A stretch of DNA of 64,000 nucleotides from an uncultured Eubacterium sp. GTDB lineage: Bacteria > Bacillota > Clostridia > Lachnospirales > Lachnospiraceae. Numbering within the stretch: the stretch's first letter is position 1; every line of letters begins with the position of its first letter. Below the pieces are notes generated by a model that was not told the DNA's origin, made no database searches, and saw only the letters and a program-made list of their open reading frames with translations. The position numbers and the translations under genes are program-made. The stretch spans positions 186,001 through 250,000 of the forward strand of contig CAKRFN010000003.1 of assembly GCA_934320655.1 (NCBI GenBank). The letters run 5' to 3'. Below are positions 52,047-61,242 of the stretch, in pieces.

Positions 52047-52442
52047 TCAGGAATACCTTTCCGCAAAGCTGTTTTTTGAGATACATCCTATCTGCCGGCT
52101 GTCATTCGACACCGGACGGTTGTCCCCCAGATAAAAGTAAGAGCCCTCCGGAACAAGCGCGCCATTGCGATAGATCCTGCCCGTATCATCCATAACGATC
52201 TGATCACCGGACAGACCCACGATCCGCTTAATGCACTCTTTTCCGAAAACATCCTTTAAAATCACCGCATCTCCGTAGTCCACACCGCCCGGCATGAGCC
52301 TTGCGTAGACCACAAGATCACCCTGATGGTAGGCAGGGCGCATCGAATCCCCCTGCACAACGGAGATGCCAAAAATCACAAAGCACAGAATCCACACCGC
52401 AAGCAGGGTCAGACACCGGGCATATTGTGGACTGGTGCTCAT
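52047..52442 (-). CDS. lepB: Signal peptidase I, short form
   Basis: 131 residues. One membrane helix (CLTLLAVWILCFVIFGISV), nucleophile Ser in VVQGDSMRPAY, general-base Lys in KECIKRIVGL, and LGDNRPVSNDSRQ. It cleaves secretory signal peptides on the outer face. Shorter than most; the typical middle insertion is absent. It lies just after two tiny frames. Confidence 0.88.
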   Translation of the reverse strand: MSTSPQYARCLTLLAVWILCFVIFGISVVQGDSMRPAYHQGDLVVYARLMPGGVDYGDAVILKDVFGKECIKRIVGLSGDQIVMDDTGRIYRNGALVPEGSYFYLGDNRPVSNDSRQIGCISKNSFAERYS

Positions 52443-52448
52443 AAATGC

Positions 52449-52520
52449 TCAAACTCGCATCCAGCACAAACGATCTTTCTTATGTAACTCTTTTTTGTAA
52501 TCTTCTGTTTCTCTACCCAT
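52449..52520 (-). CDS. Possible small ORF, 23 aa, ahead of lepB
   Basis: ATG 52520 with AGGAGG seven bases upstream, product MGRETEDYKKELHKKDRL... of 23 residues, ending nine bases before the lepB start. The strong ribosome site argues for translation, perhaps as a leader that keeps ribosomes near lepB. A remnant of a longer gene is equally likely. Confidence 0.35.
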   Translation of the reverse strand: MGRETEDYKKELHKKDRLCWMRV

Positions 52521-52521
52521 C

Positions 52522-52620
52522 TTAGATCCTCCTGTCTCTGTGTTCAGCAGGATCTATTCTGCGGCTGTCCCACCAGCCACTCAAAAACCGCATGTCCTCC
52601 GGCTCTATCCCATCTTCCAT
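52522..52620 (-). CDS. Possible small ORF, 32 aa
   Basis: ATG 52618-52620, product starting MEDGIEPEDMRFLSGWWDS, stop one base before the next small ORF's start. The ribosome site is weak. With the following frame it forms a tandem of tiny genes upstream of lepB. Family unknown; could be the end of a decayed gene. Confidence 0.3.
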   Translation of the reverse strand: MEDGIEPEDMRFLSGWWDSRRIDPAEHRDRRI

Positions 52621-52775
52621 GTCAGTTCCCGAAATCCTGCCCTTATAAATTGTTTGGAATGTAAAAGCAAGATTTCTGAAATACTTAGAATTGAATATAG
52701 AATCCAGATATGTGAATCGATTGCTTTGCCATTAGTATAGCATCTACGTTCTTTTTTCGCAATGAAAAAAGTTCC

Positions 52776-54641
52776 CTACTGCCCTGCAATTTTTGCCGCC
52801 AGTTCCTCTAAATACTCCCAGCGCTCCAGTTTTTCCTCCAGCAGTTGTTCGGTGTTTTCTTTTTCCTCAAGCAGTTCGCGCAGCTTCGCTGCATTCGTGG
52901 CATTCGCCGCCATCTCGTTGTCGATATCCTCTAACTTCTGCTCAAGTGCCGCAATATCGTCCTCAATCGTTTCATATTCCCGCTGCTCCTTGTAGCTGAA
53001 CTTCACCTTTGCCGCATGTGTACGTCCCTGCCGCTCGCGCTCCTGCGCACGGGTCAATGTTTCACCGGATACTTCAACCGCCTGGGTAGCAGGCGCTTTT
53101 CCGGCAAGCGTTTCTACAGACTGCGCCTGTTCCATCTCACGCACCAGTGCATACTCACTGTAATTGCCCTCAAACTGGCGAATCCCATTCTCCTCAAACG
53201 CAAACAACCGTCTGGTCACACGATCCAGAAAATAACGGTCATGCGACACCACGATCACAATACCGTCAAAATGATCCAGATAATCCTCTAAAATCGTCAA
53301 TGTCCGAATGTCCAGATCATTTGTCGGCTCATCCAGAATCAGCACATTCGGAGTTTCCATCAATACGCGCAGCAGATTCAGGCGCTTTTTCTCACCGCCC
53401 GACAGCTTTTCGATACGCGCATACTGCTCCTGCGGCGGAAACAAAAATTTGTCCAGCATCGCCGATGCGGAGATCAGCCCGTCCTCCGTGCGTACATATT
53501 CTGCGGTATCACGAATATAGTCGATCACGCGCGCCTGCGGATCCATATACGCGATCCCCTTCGACGGATCATTTTCCCATTCCTGCGAATAATAACCGAT
53601 CTTTACGGTCTGCCCTACCACGACTTCGCCGCTGTCCGGCTGAACCAACCCTGCGATCAGCTTCATCATCGTCGTTTTGCCGCAGCCGTTCTCACCGATA
53701 AAACCGATGCGGTCTCCCTTCAGAAAAATATAAGTGAAATCCGCAAACAACGGATGATCGTATGCCTTGCTCACCTGATGCAGCTCCACAGTCGTCCGCC
53801 CGAGACGACTTGAAATCGACGACAGCTCCACACTGCCATCCCGCACCGGCGCATGTCGGTTTTTCAGCTCCTCGTAGCGCTCCAGTCTGGCTTTCTGCTT
53901 CGTCGTGCGCGCTCTGGCGCCTCTTTTCACCCATTCCAGTTCGACGCGCAGAATGGACTGGCGCTTGCGCTCCCCCGCATCCTCCATCTGCTCACGCGCC
54001 TCCTTCAGCTCCAGAAATCCGGCATAATTGGCATCATAGCTGTACATCTGCCCTTTATCGATCTCCACGATACGGTTGACGACGCTATCCAGGAAATAAC
54101 GGTCATGCGTGACCAGAACAAGCGCGCCTTTGTAACTCTTTAAATAATCTTCAAGCCACTGCGCTGTTTTGCTGTCCAGATGATTTGTCGGCTCATCCAT
54201 AATCAAAATATCTGCTTCGCTGAGCAGTGTCGCCACGATCGCCACACGCTTTTTCAGACCGCCGGACAATACATGTACATTCTGATCCACATCCGTGATG
54301 CCGAGTTCCGCCAACATCTGCTTCGCTTTCGCCTCTAACGTGAAATGATCGGTAAAATGTTCCGTATTCTGCGCATCCAGCGCCGCTTCCAGCACGGTCA
54401 TGTGTTCATCAAACACCGGCTGCTGGGGCAGCATACGCACTACCACGTGATTTGCTCTCACAATCCGCCCGCCATCCGGCTCCTCCTCGCCTGCCATCAT
54501 GCGAAGCAATGTGGATTTTCCGGTGCCGTTAATGCCAATGACACCGACCTTCTCCCCCTCCTGTAAATAGAAGGAAGCCTGATCGAACAGTTTGCGCTCG
54601 GAATAATTTTTTTCAATGTTTTCTAACGTCAGGATATTCAT
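52776..54641 (-). CDS. ABC-F ATPase (Uup-like)
   Basis: 621 residues. Two ATPase domains with Walker A GINGTGKST and GENGCGKTT, signatures LSGGLKKRVAI and LSGGEKKRLNL, and Walker B LIMDEPTNHLD and LILDEPTNDLD, joined by the ABC-F linker (about 235-290). The C-terminal coiled coil (about 550-621) points to Uup rather than EttA. ABC-F proteins act on ribosomes. It is followed by no close gene on its strand. Confidence 0.9.
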   Translation of the reverse strand: MNILTLENIEKNYSERKLFDQASFYLQEGEKVGVIGINGTGKSTLLRMMAGEEEPDGGRIVRANHVVVRMLPQQPVFDEHMTVLEAALDAQNTEHFTDHFTLEAKAKQMLAELGITDVDQNVHVLSGGLKKRVAIVATLLSEADILIMDEPTNHLDSKTAQWLEDYLKSYKGALVLVTHDRYFLDSVVNRIVEIDKGQMYSYDANYAGFLELKEAREQMEDAGERKRQSILRVELEWVKRGARARTTKQKARLERYEELKNRHAPVRDGSVELSSISSRLGRTTVELHQVSKAYDHPLFADFTYIFLKGDRIGFIGENGCGKTTMMKLIAGLVQPDSGEVVVGQTVKIGYYSQEWENDPSKGIAYMDPQARVIDYIRDTAEYVRTEDGLISASAMLDKFLFPPQEQYARIEKLSGGEKKRLNLLRVLMETPNVLILDEPTNDLDIRTLTILEDYLDHFDGIVIVVSHDRYFLDRVTRRLFAFEENGIRQFEGNYSEYALVREMEQAQSVETLAGKAPATQAVEVSGETLTRAQERERQGRTHAAKVKFSYKEQREYETIEDDIAALEQKLEDIDNEMAANATNAAKLRELLEEKENTEQLLEEKLERWEYLEELAAKIAGQ

Positions 54642-54710
54642 GTGTACCTCTGTGATGTATGAGTGTTATAAATCTGCCACCGGCAGTTCCTTACAAATGC
54701 TATACAACGA

Positions 54711-54743
54711 AAAAAGACTACAGAGGAAACTCTGTAGTCTTTC
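54711..54743 (-). terminator. Terminator of the tRNA-Lys transcript
   Basis: AAAGACTACAGAG and CTCTGTAGTCTTT are perfect 13-base arms around a four-base loop, with a T-tract on the minus strand, immediately after the tRNA. Confidence 0.9.
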
Positions 54744-54746
54744 AAG

Positions 54747-54819
54747 TGCGCCTCCAGGGGTTCGAACCCTGGACACCCTGATTAAGAGTCAGGTGCTCTG
54801 CCAACTGAGCTAGAGGCGC
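54747..54819 (-). tRNA. tRNA-Lys (anticodon CTT)
   Basis: 73 bases. Acceptor arms GCGCCTC and GAGGCGC with discriminator A, D-arm AGCTCAGTTGGCAGAGC, anticodon loop CTCTTAA giving CTT, T-arm GGTTCGAACC. The CCA is not encoded. It stands alone with its own terminator. Confidence 0.95.
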
Positions 54820-54912
54820 ATGTCCTTGCGTTATCTCAACGCAAGACATAGTATACCTCGTCATTTAAAAAAATGCAAGCCTTTTTTTCATTTTTTTTAA
54901 ATTTTTTAAAAA

Positions 54913-56295
54913 TTATCCTAAATTTGCAAATAAAGCTGCGATTTCATCAGGACTCATCGTCTTATTCGGATCTGACAAATCCGGCATCGGCGGTGCCTCC
55001 TCTACCGGTTCCTCTTCCGGTCCGGACACGATCTCTGTGTCCAGTATTTCCGGCTCACCCACGGGTTCATCCGGAATGTCCTCAGCGATCTCATCCGCCA
55101 CAACCTCAGGCTCCGAACTGGTCTCCCCACCTATATTTGCGAGCAAGGCAGCGATATCCGCCGGACTCATCATTTTATTCGGGTCTGACAGATCCGGCAT
55201 CGGTGCTGCTTCCTCAGCGATCGGTTCCGGCTCCGGCGGAAGCTCCTCTACAACCGGTTCAGGTTCCGGCTCAATGAGTTCTTCTGCAACTGGTTCAAGT
55301 TCCGGTATCAGTTCTGCCTCAGGCTCTGCAATCTCATCCGGATCGGTGATTTCCTCCGGAGGGATCAAATCCTCAGGCTCTTCGGAAAACTCCGGCTCAA
55401 ACTCTGTATCTGCAACCGGCTCAGAATCCTCCTCTGCAAGATCCGGTAAATCAGACATATCGGGTAACGGTTCCGGTTCTTCATCCAGATCCGGTAAATC
55501 CAACATATCAGGCAGCGGTTCCGGCTCCTCGTCCAGATCCGGCATATCGGCAAACGGATCGGGCATAGTCACCTGCGGCTGGGGTGCAGCCATCACGACC
55601 TGCGATGATGGTATCGCCATCTTGTTTACTGCCTGCAGAATCTCATTTTTCAGTCCAAGCTCCATCTCACGCAACTGACCAGACAACTGGTTTGTCATAT
55701 TGATCTGTCTCTGGAGCAGATCCGCATTCCTGCTTTCTGCCTGTGAAACAGCACCCGATGACACGGCAGTGGACAGCTCATCCAGCTTGCCCTCCATCTG
55801 GAAAACGAGATCCAGTAATTTATCATTGGAATTCATCAGCGCATCGGTGTGTTCTTTATTTCTGCTGATCGTCACCTTTGCAGTTGCCTTCTGCGCAGCA
55901 ATGATTTCATGGAACAGTTCAGCGTTTTTATCTTCCATCAGTGATAACTGCTCTGAAATCTCATCAAAATATTTACGGATCAGCAGGTAAGACGCCTTTT
56001 CCGATTTTAAGATGCTTGCATACTGTTCCTCCTGCTCTGCCTCCTTCGCAGCGACCCGCTTTACCAATGTCGCCAACGACAGATAGGTGAATCCGAGGAT
56101 CGCCAGCCCAGCGACTGCGATCGCAGGCAGCAAGCCCGGTACACAGATCATCAGGTATAACTCCACGATGACACACAACATCGTTGCCAACGAAGAAAAC
56201 ATGATAACCGAAAGGGATGAATCCTTTTTCTGACCGTTTTTCCCTTTCTTGTCAGCCTTTTCCTGCATGTTTGTCTTTTGCAATTCTCTCTCCAT
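54913..56295 (-). CDS. Membrane protein with acidic tail and twin C-terminal motifs
   Basis: About 460 residues. Lys-rich N-terminus, two membrane helices (about 30-75), a helical cytoplasmic part (about 80-235), then a 200-residue Glu/Pro-rich tail. The tail contains two copies of PMPDLSDPNK-x-MSP (first followed by ADIAALLANIG, second by DEIAALFANLG at the very end), plus repeats of MPDLDEEPEPLPDM. The SPDEIAAL core resembles the SQDEIDALL tip of FliM/FliN/FliY, which binds CheY. ATG 56295 lies five bases after GGAGG. A scaffold role is inferred; identity unknown. Confidence 0.7.
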   Translation of the reverse strand: MERELQKTNMQEKADKKGKNGQKKDSSLSVIMFSSLATMLCVIVELYLMICVPGLLPAIAVAGLAILGFTYLSLATLVKRVAAKEAEQEEQYASILKSEKASYLLIRKYFDEISEQLSLMEDKNAELFHEIIAAQKATAKVTISRNKEHTDALMNSNDKLLDLVFQMEGKLDELSTAVSSGAVSQAESRNADLLQRQINMTNQLSGQLREMELGLKNEILQAVNKMAIPSSQVVMAAPQPQVTMPDPFADMPDLDEEPEPLPDMLDLPDLDEEPEPLPDMSDLPDLAEEDSEPVADTEFEPEFSEEPEDLIPPEEITDPDEIAEPEAELIPELEPVAEELIEPEPEPVVEELPPEPEPIAEEAAPMPDLSDPNKMMSPADIAALLANIGGETSSEPEVVADEIAEDIPDEPVGEPEILDTEIVSGPEEEPVEEAPPMPDLSDPNKTMSPDEIAALFANLG

Positions 56296-56544
56296 AAATA
56301 CCTCCATATAAATAGGTAGTAATTTTCCAGAATATGGCTCTGAACAGTTACAATATACCATATTTCACTATGTTCTACAAGCCAAACCGTTACTGTTCAC
56401 ATTCTCATGAATATATTATCAAAATTTATAGATACCTGCAAAAAAAGAATACATATTTTAATGCAATACCCATTAACTTATGCTATAATTGGTATGATAC
56501 TTTAAATCATCGATTTAAAGTGATAAAGCAAAGGAGAAAAACAC

Positions 56545-57333
56545 ATGAACCAGTTAGAAATATTGAGAGAAAACTTAGGACAGTGCGATGAGATCATCCT
56601 TGACGCACTCCTCATGAGAAACCGCATCGTCGAGGACATCATGTCCTACAAAGAGGCGCATGAGCTTCCGATCATCCAACCGGAACAGGAAGCCAGACAG
56701 CAGGACTGGTTAAATGGTCGTATGGATGGAAAAAGACATAAAAAAGAGGTTATAGATGTCTTTTCTAGTATTACGCACAACAGTAAACGGATTCAGGCCA
56801 GAAACCTGTTCAACTATAACATCTTCCTGATCGGCTTCATGGGCGCCGGAAAGAGCACGATCTCCGATTACCTGAGCACGATGCTCGCGATGGATGTCGT
56901 AGAAATGGATCAGATCATCGCCCAGAGACAGGGCATGAGTATTTCCGATATTTTTGAGACCTACGGCGAGCAGTATTTCCGTGATCTGGAGACAAACCTT
57001 TTGATCGAGATGCAGTCCAAGTCCAATGTCGTTGTTTCCTGCGGCGGCGGAACACCGATGAGAGAATGCAATGTCGTAGAAATGAAGAAAAACGGTCACG
57101 TAGTGCTGCTTACCGCTAAGCCGGAGACAATCCTCGACCGCGTTAAGGACAACCACGACCGCCCGCTGATCGAAAATAACAAAACCGTTCCGTTTATCGC
57201 CGACCTGATGGAGAAGCGCCGCGAAAAATACGAGGCTGCTGCCGACATCGTAATCGAGACAGACAACAAGAGCGCTCTTGAAATCTGCGAGGAAATGATC
57301 CACAGACTCCGCGCTCTTGATCAGCAACAGTAA
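56545..57333 (+). CDS. Chorismate mutase-shikimate kinase fusion
   Basis: 262 residues. About 1-85 is an AroQ-type chorismate mutase (LRENLGQCDEIILDALLMRN, IVEDIMSYKEAHELPI, all helical). About 90-262 is shikimate kinase with P-loop IGFMGAGKSTISD, EMDQIIAQRQGMSISDIF, RDLETNLL, SCGGGTPMRE and DRPLIENN. It phosphorylates shikimate to the 3-phosphate and makes prephenate from chorismate, two separated steps of aromatic synthesis. GGAG precedes the ATG by nine or ten bases and a TGCTATAAT box lies at about 56478. Confidence 0.9.
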   Translation: MNQLEILRENLGQCDEIILDALLMRNRIVEDIMSYKEAHELPIIQPEQEARQQDWLNGRMDGKRHKKEVIDVFSSITHNSKRIQARNLFNYNIFLIGFMGAGKSTISDYLSTMLAMDVVEMDQIIAQRQGMSISDIFETYGEQYFRDLETNLLIEMQSKSNVVVSCGGGTPMRECNVVEMKKNGHVVLLTAKPETILDRVKDNHDRPLIENNKTVPFIADLMEKRREKYEAAADIVIETDNKSALEICEEMIHRLRALDQQQ

Positions 57334-57337
57334 GCAT

Positions 57338-58246
57338 TTAATGTTTTTTATAAAATAAGTCCTCTCTCGTCTGTGCGATCACAAACTTTTTGAACTCCTC
57401 TACCACAGGCGGATGATAGACATCCTTCAACATAGCCATATAGAAGCGTCTCTGCCATGCCGGAGACACGAGTGGCAGTATTTTTACATCCAGAGAATGA
57501 AGAATCGGAATATCAGGCGCAATGGCGATGCCGAATCCATTCGCGACAAATCCCGCTGCGACCTGATCCTCTTCAATCTCATAAGAAACCTCCGGATATG
57601 CGTTGATCTGCTCAAACAGCTCGTCTATGATATGCCGCAGTCCGCTCCGTTTCTTGAATATGATCTGTTTATAGGGAAGTGTCTCCGTGAGATGGACTTC
57701 CTCTTTTTCTGCCAGCGGATGATCCGGCGGCACGATCACGACCAGATCCTGCTTCGCGACAGGAATAAACTCAATCAGCGGCTCATCGTCAAATTTCGAG
57801 CAAAACCCGATATCATACTTCTTTTCCTTGAGTCCCGTCAAAATATCACCAGTCAGCACCCGATCGCAATACAGGTTAAAATCGATCTGCTTTCCCGCAT
57901 TTTCATTCAAAAATCCCCGGATCAGCTTTGGAACCACATCCGTGCCAAGCGTGCGCAAAAACGCAATGTCGATCTGTCCCTCTCCTCTTCCGGCGAGCTT
58001 TAACGAATTGACCGACGCATCCAGCCTCGTGAGAATATCCTGCGCATCGGCAAAAAAGACTTTGCCGTATTTGGTCAGGCTCACATTCCTTCCGTTTTTT
58101 TCGAACAGCTTTACACCCAGCTCTTCCTCCATCGCATAGATCGCGTGGCTGAGCGTCGGCTGCGTGATCGCCAGCATATCTGCCGCCTTTGTATAGTGCT
58201 CAATCTCCGCCAGTGTGACAAAATACCGCAAATGATATAAATTCAT
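57338..58246 (-). CDS. LysR-type regulator of the shikimate operon
   Basis: 302 residues. Winged helix at 1-60 (MNLYHLRYFVTLAEIEHYTK, ITQPTLSHAIYAMEEELGVK), then a two-lobe ligand domain (about 90-300). It is divergent from the operon at 58411, the classic layout of a LysR activator with its target. The probable inducer is shikimate, quinate or a product. Ends four bases after the kinase fusion gene's stop on the other strand. Confidence 0.88.
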   Translation of the reverse strand: MNLYHLRYFVTLAEIEHYTKAADMLAITQPTLSHAIYAMEEELGVKLFEKNGRNVSLTKYGKVFFADAQDILTRLDASVNSLKLAGRGEGQIDIAFLRTLGTDVVPKLIRGFLNENAGKQIDFNLYCDRVLTGDILTGLKEKKYDIGFCSKFDDEPLIEFIPVAKQDLVVIVPPDHPLAEKEEVHLTETLPYKQIIFKKRSGLRHIIDELFEQINAYPEVSYEIEEDQVAAGFVANGFGIAIAPDIPILHSLDVKILPLVSPAWQRRFYMAMLKDVYHPPVVEEFKKFVIAQTREDLFYKKH

Positions 58247-58325
58247 GCCTGTTCATCCCCCTTGTATGTGGCAAGTATACCATAATATATTGATAAAATC
58301 TATGAATTAAGCGGATTCAATCAAT

Positions 58326-58354
58326 TTGTTTTATTTTTAACAAGGTTTTATAAT
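58326..58354 (+). promoter_or_regulatory. Promoter and candidate LysR box
   Basis: TTGTTT (58326-58331), 17 bases, TATAAT (58349-58354). The -35 lies within the inverted repeat TTGTT-N8-AACAA (58326-58343), a form close to the T-N11-A LysR box. Confidence 0.55.
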
Positions 58355-58410
58355 ATGTGAAAAGCAACAAAAATATACAAAATGCGAACTAATTTTTGGG
58401 AGGATTTAAC

Positions 58411-59250
58411 ATGTCAAAAGAATTTCCTATTACTATCAGTTCATGGACACTGGGCGATCAGTGCAAATTCGAGGATCGTGTAAAGGCTGCAAAGGAAGCC
58501 GGCTACGAAGGAATCGGTCTCCGCGCAGAGACTTACGTGGATGCATTGAATGAGGGTCTGTTTGATCAAGACATTCTCGACATCCTCAAAAAGTATGATA
58601 TGAAGGTTACCGAGGTAGAATATATCGTACAGTGGGCAGAGGATCAGCGCTCTTATGAGCAGAAGTACAAAGAGCAGCTTTGCTTCCATATGTGTGAGCT
58701 GTTCGGTGTCGCACAGATCAACTGCGGACTGATGGAAAACTACTCCGTTGAACATACCGCTCAGAAGTTAAAGGAGCTCTGCCACAGAGCAGGCAAGTAC
58801 ATCATCGGTGTAGAGCCGATGCCCTACAGCGGCATTCCCGACATGAAAAAGGGATGGGCAGTCGTAAAGGCAGCCGATTGCGAGAACGCAAAGCTGATTC
58901 TCGATACATGGCACTGGGTGAGAGCAAACCAGCCCGTAGACATTTCGGTACTTGATGGCATTCCCGCAGACAAGATCGTGTCCATTCAGATCAACGACGT
59001 ATGGGATCGCCCGTATGCAAAGAGCATCCTGAGAGACGAGTCCATGCATGACCGCCTTGCACCGGGAACCGGAATCGGATCTACCGTTCCTTTTGTCAAG
59101 ATGATCAAGGAAAAAGGCATCAAGCCGAACGCAATCGGTGTAGAGGTCATCAGCGACGCTAACCTCGAAAAAGGCATTGAATACGCCGCAAAACATACCT
59201 ATGAAAACACGAAAAAGGTTCTGGAAGAAGCATGGCCGGAAGTCCTTTAA
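58411..59250 (+). CDS. Sugar-phosphate isomerase/epimerase-like TIM barrel
   Basis: About 279 residues of the xylose-isomerase/AP-endonuclease-2 barrel family. Candidate metal ligands are Glu in GVEPMPYSG, Asp/His in LILDTWHWVR, Asp or His in QINDVWDRP and Glu in IGVEVIS. This superfamily includes inosose dehydratase and 3-dehydroshikimate dehydratases (AroZ/QsuB), which suits an operon with an AroE paralogue. Activity is inferred. GGGAGG precedes ATG 58411 by eight bases. Confidence 0.8.
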   Translation: MSKEFPITISSWTLGDQCKFEDRVKAAKEAGYEGIGLRAETYVDALNEGLFDQDILDILKKYDMKVTEVEYIVQWAEDQRSYEQKYKEQLCFHMCELFGVAQINCGLMENYSVEHTAQKLKELCHRAGKYIIGVEPMPYSGIPDMKKGWAVVKAADCENAKLILDTWHWVRANQPVDISVLDGIPADKIVSIQINDVWDRPYAKSILRDESMHDRLAPGTGIGSTVPFVKMIKEKGIKPNAIGVEVISDANLEKGIEYAAKHTYENTKKVLEEAWPEVL

Positions 59251-59271
59251 TCTGGAAAAGGAGAAAGTAAC

Positions 59272-61197
59272 ATGAGATTCAAAGCAATGTTTCAGCCAAT
59301 TACGATTGGCCCTATGACCGTAAAAAACCGCTTTGTTGTCCCTCCGATGGGAAATAACTTTGCGAATACCGACGGTTCGATGAGCGATCAGTCTGTTGCA
59401 TATTACAGAGAGCGCGCCAAAGGCGGGTTCGGTCTGATCACGATCGAAGCCACCGTTGTTCACAAAGGAGCAAAAGGCGGTCCCCGCAAGCCCTGTCTGT
59501 ATGATGACTCTACGATCGAGAGCTTTCGCAAAGTCGTAGACGCCTGCCACACAGAAGGTGCTAAAGTATCCGTCCAGCTCCAGAACGCCGGACCGGAAGG
59601 AAATGCCAAAAATGCCGGTGCTCCGATCACCGCAGCTACAAGCATTCCCTCCGTATACGGACGCGATATTCCGAAGGAATTGACGACCGAAGAAGTGTAC
59701 GAGCTGATCAAAGGCTATGGTGAAGCAGCCCGCCGTGCGATGGAAGCCGGTGTGGATGCAGTAGAGATCCACATGGCACACGGCTATCTCGTGAGCACCT
59801 TCCTCTCTCCCCGCACCAACAAGCGTGTGGATGAGTTTGGCGGATGCTTTGAGAACAGAATGCGTTTTTCCCGCCTGATCATCGAGGAAATCAAAAAGAC
59901 CACACAGGGCAAGATCGCTGTACTGGCAAGAATCAACTCTGCCGATGAAGTACCCGGCGGACTTGACATCCACGACAGCGCTGCGATTGCTTCTTATTTA
60001 GAAGATTGCGGACTCGATGCACTCCATGTATCACGTGCTGTCCACATCAAGGACGAATACATGTGGGCTCCTACTGTCATCCACGGCGGATTTTCCGCTG
60101 CACAGGTCGAGGAGATCAAGCGTGCGGTGAGCATCCCCGTTATTACGGTTGGACGATACACTGAGCCCCAGTTTGCCGAGCTTATGGTAAGAGAAGGCAG
60201 ATGTGATCTCGTCGCATTCGGCCGCCAGAGTCTCGCAGACCCCGCAATGCCGCGAAAGGCACAGGAGGAGCGTCTTGAGGACATGATCCCCTGCATCGCC
60301 TGTCTGCAAGGCTGCGTGGCAAATATGTATGCCGGCAAGCCGCTGTGTTGTCTGACCAATCCGTACCTCGGACATGAGTCAGAGCCGATCGCACCCGCTG
60401 ACCACGCGAAAAAGATTATGGTCATCGGAGGCGGTGTCGCAGGTCTGTGTGCTGCATTTATTGCGAAAGAAAAAGGACATGATGTGACTTTATATGAAGC
60501 AGGTTCTGTTTTAGGCGGAAATATGCGTCTGGCAGCCTATCCCCCGGGAAAAGGCGACATTACAAACATGATCAGAAGCTACATCCACCGCTGCGAAAAG
60601 GATGGCGTAAAGATCGTCATGAACTGCGAAGTGACCGCCGAGCTGATCGAGCAGGAAAAGCCGGACAGTGTGATCCTCGCAACCGGTTCTAAGACACTCA
60701 TCCTCCCGATCGAGGGCATCGACAATCCGGCAATTATCCACGGCTCAGACCTGTTAGAAGGCAAGCGTGCAGCCGGAAAGAAAGTACTTGTTGTCGGCGG
60801 CGGTATGGTCGGCTGTGAGACAGCAGCATTTCTCGGTGAGCAGGAGCATGATGTGACAGTCATCGAGTTCCGCGATACAGTCGGTGCGGATGTGATCCAC
60901 GAGCACAGAGTCTATCTGATGAAGGACTTCGAGGATTACGGTATCAAAGAGATCACCGGTGCAAAGGTATGTAAATTCTACGAGGATGGCGTGGAGTATG
61001 AGACTGCCGACGGCGCTCACCACGAGACCAGAGGTTATGATTCCGTGATTTTATCTATGGGATACAGAAACTACAATCCTCTGGAGGAAACTGTCCGCGA
61101 GCTCGTACCCGATACCTATGTGATCGGCGACGCGATTAAGGCAAGACGCGCCCTTGATGCAACAAAAGAAGCATATGAGGTAGCATCACAGCTTTAA
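59272..61197 (+). CDS. 2-enoate reductase-like flavoenzyme (OYE/BaiCD family)
   Basis: 641 residues. FMN barrel (about 1-350: VVPPMGNNFANTDG, VEIHMAHGYLVSTFLSPRTN, with His-Ala-His type active site), [4Fe-4S] Cys in CIACLQGCV and PLCCLTNP, then an FAD/NAD domain (IMVIGGGVAGLCAA, VLVVGGGMVGCETAAF). Such enzymes reduce activated C=C bonds with NADH. Between the TIM barrel and AroE genes its substrate may be dehydroshikimate or a related enone or enoate. AAGGAG precedes the ATG by eight bases. Length is normal. Confidence 0.88.
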   Translation: MRFKAMFQPITIGPMTVKNRFVVPPMGNNFANTDGSMSDQSVAYYRERAKGGFGLITIEATVVHKGAKGGPRKPCLYDDSTIESFRKVVDACHTEGAKVSVQLQNAGPEGNAKNAGAPITAATSIPSVYGRDIPKELTTEEVYELIKGYGEAARRAMEAGVDAVEIHMAHGYLVSTFLSPRTNKRVDEFGGCFENRMRFSRLIIEEIKKTTQGKIAVLARINSADEVPGGLDIHDSAAIASYLEDCGLDALHVSRAVHIKDEYMWAPTVIHGGFSAAQVEEIKRAVSIPVITVGRYTEPQFAELMVREGRCDLVAFGRQSLADPAMPRKAQEERLEDMIPCIACLQGCVANMYAGKPLCCLTNPYLGHESEPIAPADHAKKIMVIGGGVAGLCAAFIAKEKGHDVTLYEAGSVLGGNMRLAAYPPGKGDITNMIRSYIHRCEKDGVKIVMNCEVTAELIEQEKPDSVILATGSKTLILPIEGIDNPAIIHGSDLLEGKRAAGKKVLVVGGGMVGCETAAFLGEQEHDVTVIEFRDTVGADVIHEHRVYLMKDFEDYGIKEITGAKVCKFYEDGVEYETADGAHHETRGYDSVILSMGYRNYNPLEETVRELVPDTYVIGDAIKARRALDATKEAYEVASQL

Positions 61198-61242
61198 TAT
61201 ATGCTATAATGAGCGCAAAAAACGTTTTAGGAGGACAAAAAA

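Noticed and set aside
55037..55678. Long Ser/Gly-rich frame on the plus strand opposite the acidic tail
   Set aside because: It is the complement of Glu/Pro-rich codons of the minus-strand gene; composition is explained entirely by that, with no ribosome site.
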